Below are positions 59,823 through 64,000 of a stretch of DNA of 64,000 nucleotides, one piece after another. Origin of the DNA: Anaerozeibacter sp031551775 (GTDB taxonomy: Bacteria; Bacillota; Clostridia; Christensenellales; Aristaeellaceae). The notes under the pieces were generated by a model that ran no database searches, was not told the DNA's origin, and saw only the letters and a list, made by a program, of their open reading frames with translations. The stretch spans positions 1-64,000 of the forward strand of contig JAVBND010000030.1 in NCBI GenBank assembly GCA_031551775.1. Direction: 5' to 3'. Position numbers and translations under genes: made by a program. Numbering within the stretch: position 1 is the stretch's first letter; the number at the start of each line of letters is the position of its first letter.

Positions 59823-60542
59823 TCAGAACGCGCAGGCTTTCGTCAGCAGCAGTGCCACGTCCCCGCGCAGTTTGAGCAGCGACGCGGGCAGTTGGTTTGT
59901 GGGCTCGGATTCAAATGCCTTTTTCACAATGTCGCGCTTCTCGGATGAATTGGCGGTAAGCGCCACCTTGCCTGCTTCAAGTGCGTGCCTCACGCCGATG
60001 GTGATCCCGCGCGAAAGTTTTGCGCCACCGGGCCCGAAGTACTTTTGCCCAACGCTGGCTGTGGTGGGTGCGACGTCAACCGCCCTAAGCCCCGAATCGA
60101 CGCTGCATCCCGGTTCGTTGAGCGCGATGTGTCCGTTCATGCCGATGCCGAAGAGGATGTAGTCGAGTTTTTTGCCGCCGAGAAACGCCTCGGCGCGCGC
60201 ACATTCGCCCGCGGGGTCCTTCATGCCGTCGAACAAAAAGGTTTCGCCGAACCCGGCGCGCGCGAGGAAGTGCCGAAACAAAAAATCGCACATGGAGCCC
60301 TCGAAGTCCATCGGTACGTCAAGCCATTCGTCCATGGCCATGAAGCGCGCACGGGATAGGTCCAGTTCGCCCGCGTCGATCATTTCGAGGATGGCGTCAA
60401 AGGCTGGGATGGAGCTGGTGCCCGCCGCGATCGATATCAGCGCGTCCGGCTTTTTTTGAATCAGCGCGCGTATCTCCCGCGCAACGGCTTCGCCAAGCGC
60501 GCAATTGTCCTCAAATACTTTTTTCTCAAATTGGCCTTGCAT
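59823..60542 (-). CDS. Glucosamine-6-phosphate deaminase/isomerase family (NagB-like)
   Basis: A 239-residue NagB/SugarP isomerase. ISIAAGTSSIPAF, RARFMAMDEWL (catalytic Asp region) and LFGIGMNGHIALNEPG (catalytic His) are the family hallmarks. NagB converts glucosamine-6-phosphate to fructose-6-phosphate and ammonia. The AAGTSS loop and the WLDV/DFEG lid region differ from canonical NagB, so a related amino-sugar phosphate is possible. Last gene of the minus-strand operon that starts at 63510; the PIG-L deacetylase gene opposite fits amino-sugar breakdown. Confidence 0.87.
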   Translation of the reverse strand: MQGQFEKKVFEDNCALGEAVAREIRALIQKKPDALISIAAGTSSIPAFDAILEMIDAGELDLSRARFMAMDEWLDVPMDFEGSMCDFLFRHFLARAGFGETFLFDGMKDPAGECARAEAFLGGKKLDYILFGIGMNGHIALNEPGCSVDSGLRAVDVAPTTASVGQKYFGPGGAKLSRGITIGVRHALEAGKVALTANSSEKRDIVKKAFESEPTNQLPASLLKLRGDVALLLTKACAF

Positions 60543-60550
60543 GCGTCCTC

Positions 60551-61465
60551 CTAAATGAATTGCCGCATGAAGCGGTAGCTTTGCTCAATCCCGCGCTTGA
60601 CGTCTTCGCTCGACGCCTCATACGCCTTGTCCTCGACTTCGATGCACGCGTGGCCCGCGTAGCGCACGTCGTTGAGCGCCGAGACAAACGCGCCGAAGTC
60701 CACTCCGCCCAGGCCCGGGAGCTTGGGCGAATGCCACAGCGCCGGATAGGAAAACGCGCCGTGTGTGTCGAGCTTGTCCTTGTAAATCTTGATGTCCTTG
60801 AAATGGATGTGGAAGAGCTTTTCCTTGAACTCGTAGACCGGGGCAATGTAGTCGGCGAATTGCAGGTAGGGGTGCGAGGGATCGTAATTGAGGCCCAGGC
60901 AATCGGAGGGGATGCGCTTGAACATCTCGCGCCAGGCGTAGGGCGTTGACGCCAGGTTGTTGCCGCCGGGCCACTCGTTCTTGGTGTAGAGCATGGGGCA
61001 GTTTTCAATCGCGATCCTGCCCCCCATTTTTTCGGCGTAGCGGATGATCGGCGTCCAGACCTCCTCGAACAGGTCGAAGTTTTCTTCGATGGTCTTGTCC
61101 TTGTCGCGGCCGATGAAGGTGGTGACCATGTTGACGCCCATCTTGCTTGAGGCCTCGATGAGGCGGCGAATGTGGATGCCTGCGACTTCGCGCTCTTCGG
61201 TGTCGGCGGTCAGGGGGTTGGGATAGTAACCGAGCGAGGATATCTCAATGCCACGCTCAGCCGCGTAATCGCGGCAATACAGAAGCTTTTGATCGTCCGC
61301 CTCGTTGATGTCGATGTGGGTGATGCCCGCGTAGCGGCGCGCGGCCTTGCCGCGCGGCCAGCAGCACACTTCGACGCAGGCAAAGCCGACATCTTTCGCG
61401 TAATCGATGACCTGTTCAAACGTGTCCTGCGGCAGTATCGCCGAAACCAAGCCCAGCTTCATCAT
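60551..61465 (-). CDS. Sugar phosphate isomerase/epimerase-like TIM barrel
   Basis: A 304-residue barrel. Metal ligands: RIAIENCP (Glu), GLNYDPSHP (Asp), HIHFKDIKI (His), ACIEVED (Glu). The D-tagatose 3-epimerase/inosose-dehydratase-like class fits. AAGGAGGG precedes the start (two ATG in a row, 61465 and 61462). It lies 13 bp after the next TIM barrel and 8 bp before NagB. Confidence 0.88.
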   Translation of the reverse strand: MMKLGLVSAILPQDTFEQVIDYAKDVGFACVEVCCWPRGKAARRYAGITHIDINEADDQKLLYCRDYAAERGIEISSLGYYPNPLTADTEEREVAGIHIRRLIEASSKMGVNMVTTFIGRDKDKTIEENFDLFEEVWTPIIRYAEKMGGRIAIENCPMLYTKNEWPGGNNLASTPYAWREMFKRIPSDCLGLNYDPSHPYLQFADYIAPVYEFKEKLFHIHFKDIKIYKDKLDTHGAFSYPALWHSPKLPGLGGVDFGAFVSALNDVRYAGHACIEVEDKAYEASSEDVKRGIEQSYRFMRQFI

Positions 61466-61478
61466 ACGATCGCCCTCC

Positions 61479-62336
61479 TTACCCTTCGCTTCCGAGCTTT
61501 TTCAGTTCCTTTTCAAGGAACCGGACCGCCATGCGGATGTCCTCCGCGCCGTTCTTGACTTCCCGCTCAATGGTCAGGTAACCGTCGTAACCCACGTCCC
61601 GGAGCGCCTTGAGGTAGCGGTTCCAATCGATGCCGCCTTCGCCCAGCGGCACTTCGCGGCAGGTCGGCTGGCGCTGCGACCATTCAAGCCCCCCCACGGC
61701 AAACTTGTGGTAGTGATCGGCCGCATTGACCGGTTCATAGCAGACGCCGTCCTTGGCGTGGGTGTGCACGATGCGTCCCGCGGCTTCATAAACGCCATCG
61801 ACCGGATCGACGCCGGTCAGCATGTGCAGGTTCGCGGGGTCATAGTTGATGCCGACGCCCGGCCCGCAGTCGTCCACAAACGCCGAGAGGGCGCCGACCG
61901 TCTCCGGGCCAGTCTCAATGGCGATGGTAACGCTTCGCCCGGCCGCGTAAGCGCCGATTTCGCGCATGGCGGCGCGCATCACCTGGTACTGAGGGTCGGA
62001 TGCGTCGCGCGGCACCACGCCGATGTGCGTGGTTACCACATGGCTGCCGAGCAGGCACGCCAGGTCCACCACTGCCTTTAAATACTCGATCTTGGCCGGG
62101 TTGTCCGCCTCAATCTCAAAGCCGAATCCGCCGAGTTCTCCGCAAAGCGCGGTCACTTCCTGATGGCATTGCGAAAGTGTCGATTTCAGGAGTTCGAGCT
62201 TTTCCTTCGTCACGTCCTTGGGCAGAAGTTCGCCCGCCGCGTACACCTGCACGCCCACGGCCCCGCATTTTTCGCTTTCCCGAATGCCTTCGATCAGACC
62301 TACGCCGAACCAGTCGGCCAATGTGGCGATTTTCAT
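61479..62336 (-). CDS. Sugar phosphate isomerase/epimerase-like TIM barrel
   Basis: A 285-residue barrel: MKIATLADWFGVGLIEGI start, AIETGPET (Glu), GINYDPANLHM (Asp), HTHAKDG (His), TIEREV (Glu) ligands. It differs clearly from its downstream neighbour, so the pair probably do different steps. ATG 62336 has AGGAGA upstream; the frame stays open further upstream but has no ribosome site. Operon position between the Gfo gene and the second barrel. Confidence 0.88.
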   Translation of the reverse strand: MKIATLADWFGVGLIEGIRESEKCGAVGVQVYAAGELLPKDVTKEKLELLKSTLSQCHQEVTALCGELGGFGFEIEADNPAKIEYLKAVVDLACLLGSHVVTTHIGVVPRDASDPQYQVMRAAMREIGAYAAGRSVTIAIETGPETVGALSAFVDDCGPGVGINYDPANLHMLTGVDPVDGVYEAAGRIVHTHAKDGVCYEPVNAADHYHKFAVGGLEWSQRQPTCREVPLGEGGIDWNRYLKALRDVGYDGYLTIEREVKNGAEDIRMAVRFLEKELKKLGSEG

Positions 62337-62352
62337 ATGGCGTTTTCTCCTA

Positions 62353-63510
62353 TCATGAATTCTGCATTGGCGCGACTTCGATCCAGCGCTTTTCCCGCGC
62401 GCTTTGAACAACCGCTTCAAGTATCTGCATGTCGCGCAAGCCGTCCTCGAACCGCGCGAAGTCATGTTCTCCCGTGTCGCCGTCTTCAATGGCCCTGTAG
62501 ATGGCTTTGAAGGTTTGCTTGAATGTGTCGGGGAATCCTTCAACGTGCCCGCCGGGATAGCTTGATAGGGCGGCGGCCACATCGTCCATGATGGAGGGGT
62601 CTTTTACGATTTGGCTGTTGTAGCCGTCGCGCTTGCCGAAAAAGAGGGCGTTTGAGTCTTCGCTGTCGAAGTAGAGCGAAGCGCGGCTGCCCCCGACCGC
62701 GAGCTGGAATTGGTTCTTGCGACCGGCTAGCACCTGGGAAACCGTCACCGAGCCGTGCGCGCCATTGTCAAAGTGGAAGAGGACCGTGGCATAGTCCTCG
62801 GTATCGACCGGGACCTCCAAATAGTCCTCAGGCTTTAGCGCCATGCCGGAAAAAGTATCGATTGGTTTGAGGGGCTTCCTGCGCTTTTTGTGGAACGTGG
62901 CAAAATCCGCCAGGACTTCGGTCACGCGCAGGCCGGTCGCTGCCTCGGCCATGTCGATCCAATGCGAACCGATGTCGGCGAATACGCGGGAGGGGCCCGA
63001 CAGATCGGATTCCAGCCGCCAGTTGTAATCGGTGTCGTAGAGCAGCCAATCCTGCTGGTAGACGCCGTTTACGGTAAAGATGTCGCCGATATCGCCTTTG
63101 TGAATCATGCGCTTGAGCTGCATCAGCATCGGGTAGAAACGGCAGTTGAAGTTGACGCCGTTGACGATGCCCCGCGCATTCGCGTATTCGACCAGCTTCC
63201 TCGCTTCTTCGACCGTTACCGTCAGCGGCTTTTCAAGAACCACGTGAGCGCCGTGCTCCATGGCGAACATCGCTTCTTCGTAGTGCAGGTTGTTTGGGGT
63301 CGCGATGTGCACCACATCGGGTTTCTCGCGAAGAATCATCTCCCTGTAGTCCTGATAACCGCGCGACACGCCCAGGTCCTGCGCCTTCTTTTCGAAGTTC
63401 GAACGCGTGGCAAGCGCCACCACTTCGACGTTGGGAAGCCGCTTCAGGGCTTCGATGTGCGCCGCTCCGATAAAGCCGATGCCTACCACGCAGGCCCTAA
63501 ACTTTTTCAT
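62353..63510 (-). CDS. Gfo/Idh/MocA-family oxidoreductase
   Basis: A 385-residue NAD(P)-dependent dehydrogenase: CVVGIGFIGAAHIEAL (Rossmann), VVLEKPLTVTVEEA (Lys), FADIGSHWIDMAEA (His). The YQQDWLLYDTDYNWRL segment is typical of the larger Gfo proteins from gut Clostridia-type clusters. ATG 63510 with AAAAGGAG upstream. First gene of the operon Gfo-barrel-barrel-NagB. Confidence 0.93.
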   Translation of the reverse strand: MKKFRACVVGIGFIGAAHIEALKRLPNVEVVALATRSNFEKKAQDLGVSRGYQDYREMILREKPDVVHIATPNNLHYEEAMFAMEHGAHVVLEKPLTVTVEEARKLVEYANARGIVNGVNFNCRFYPMLMQLKRMIHKGDIGDIFTVNGVYQQDWLLYDTDYNWRLESDLSGPSRVFADIGSHWIDMAEAATGLRVTEVLADFATFHKKRRKPLKPIDTFSGMALKPEDYLEVPVDTEDYATVLFHFDNGAHGSVTVSQVLAGRKNQFQLAVGGSRASLYFDSEDSNALFFGKRDGYNSQIVKDPSIMDDVAAALSSYPGGHVEGFPDTFKQTFKAIYRAIEDGDTGEHDFARFEDGLRDMQILEAVVQSAREKRWIEVAPMQNS

Positions 63511-63566
63511 AAAACCCACCACTCCTTTTGAGATGATATCCTTGACGTAAAGCACCAATATGTTTA

Positions 63567-63595
63567 AGTATATCGCACAATGCAGCAAAATGCAA
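63567..63595 (-). promoter_or_regulatory. Promoter of the Gfo-isomerase-NagB operon
   Basis: Minus-strand TTGCAT (63595-63590), 17 bp, TATACT (63572-63567). Confidence 0.65.
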
Positions 63596-63614
63596 TCACA
63601 AATAAGACGGTGCA

Positions 63615-63644
63615 TTGACAAATGTAAATGGCTTGTGTTACTAT
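63615..63644 (+). promoter_or_regulatory. Promoter of the PIG-L deacetylase gene
   Basis: TTGACA (63615-63620), 18 bp, TACTAT (63639-63644). Confidence 0.65.
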
Positions 63645-63669
63645 AAGAAAAAACGGGGGGGCGGGAGCG

Positions 63670-64000
63670 ATGTTCAAGTACATGGTGGTCGGCGCGCATC
63701 CGGATGACTGCGAATCGGTCGCCGGGATTATGCTCAAGCTCTTGGATTTGGGGCATAGGGTGCGCTTCCTGACCGCGACCAACGGCTGTTCCGGCCATCA
63801 CAAAGAGATGGGCGGGGCGATGGCCGCGCGCCGACGCGGGGAAGCGGACGCGGTCGCCTCCTTTGCGGGCTTGGAATACGAAATGCTGGATTTTAACGAC
63901 GGGGAACTGACGGCCGGGATCCCCGAGCGCAAGGCGATGATTCGCGCGATCCGCGAGTTTGCGCCCGATGTCGTCATCACGCACCGGCCCTGGGACTACC
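63670..64000 (+). CDS. PIG-L/LmbE-family deacetylase (5' part; cut by window end)
   Basis: The first 110 codons of a PIG-L-type zinc deacetylase. MFKYMVVGAHPDDCESVAGI holds the AHPDD motif (9-13; His10, Asp13 zinc ligands), and FLTATNGCSGHH plus AARRRGEADAVASFAG follow as in the family. Substrates are N-acetylglucosamine conjugates or similar N-acetyl compounds. The frame is open to the edge and the protein is incomplete only because of the window. GGGAG precedes the ATG. Confidence 0.88.
   Translation, partial: MFKYMVVGAHPDDCESVAGIMLKLLDLGHRVRFLTATNGCSGHHKEMGGAMAARRRGEADAVASFAGLEYEMLDFNDGELTAGIPERKAMIRAIREFAPDVVITHRPWDY

Noticed and set aside
1..64000. CRISPR arrays, tRNA, rRNA, prophage or insertion-sequence genes
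   Set aside because: I saw no regularly spaced repeats, no cloverleaf or rRNA stretches, and no transposase, integrase or phage structural motif on either strand.

Overview
The window looks like chromosomal DNA from an anaerobic Gram-positive bacterium of the Clostridia type with fairly high GC. The reasons are a tyrosine T-box riboswitch, a BlaI/BlaR1-type pair, strong AGGAGG-like ribosome binding sites, free use of GTG and TTG starts, many ABC solute importers, and 4Fe-4S flavo- and aldo/keto-reductases with no respiratory genes in view. This placement is inference; there is no rRNA or tRNA in the window to anchor it.

Layout. 1-3 kb: BlaI-like repressor and M56 sensor peptidase (minus strand) with a palindromic operator. 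3-5 kb: Na+/alanine-type symporter. 5-9 kb: dipeptide/oligopeptide ABC importer (binding protein and two permeases, no ATPase genes). 9-11 kb: a MoaB/MogA-like small protein and a nucleotidyltransferase bracketed by two copies of a palindromic repeat element. 11-18 kb: LacI-type regulator, VOC proteins, a ribose-type ABC importer and an SDR epimerase-like protein, linked by paired TTTCWGAAA sites. 18-32.5 kb: a long plus-strand cluster ending in its likely own GntR regulator: sialidase-fold protein, two sugar-isomerase TIM barrels, a second ribose-type ABC importer, PfkB kinase (FrlD-like), amidohydrolase, YjbQ-like protein, HyuA/HyuB hydantoinase/oxoprolinase pair and a SIS protein (FrlB-like deglycase). 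32.6-40.3 kb: a minus-strand poly-gamma-glutamate-type operon (pgsB, pgsC, pgsW) joined to a secreted C69 dipeptidase, an M14 deacylase, a 57-residue membrane protein, an ion/carboxylate transporter and an exported protein. 40.4-42.5 kb: divergent Lrp-type regulator and aspartase. 42.6-49.3 kb: T-box(Tyr), aminotransferase, tyrS, YigZ, ilvE, RluA-type synthase, HAD phosphatase, trmL. 49.3-52.8 kb: a small membrane protein, then a FIST sensor with a hybrid histidine kinase. 53-64 kb: reductases, Gfo/Idh/MocA oxidoreductases, sugar isomerase TIM barrels, an Old-Yellow-Enzyme-type flavoprotein, NagB and the start of a PIG-L deacetylase.

The most interesting unit is the GntR-bounded cluster at 18.2-32.5 kb. 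The palindrome YATAATNTTATR overlies the -10 of the promoter that starts the cluster and recurs on the promoter of the GntR gene 13.5 kb away, so the whole block is probably one regulon. Its enzyme set (kinase plus SIS deglycase plus ATP-dependent cyclic-amide hydrolase) suggests import and breakdown of a sugar conjugate of an amine, lactam or hydantoin, a combination I do not know as a described pathway. The pgs-linked operon is the second candidate: polymer synthase, N-terminal-cysteine dipeptidase, deacylase, transporter and a tiny membrane protein in one transcription unit.
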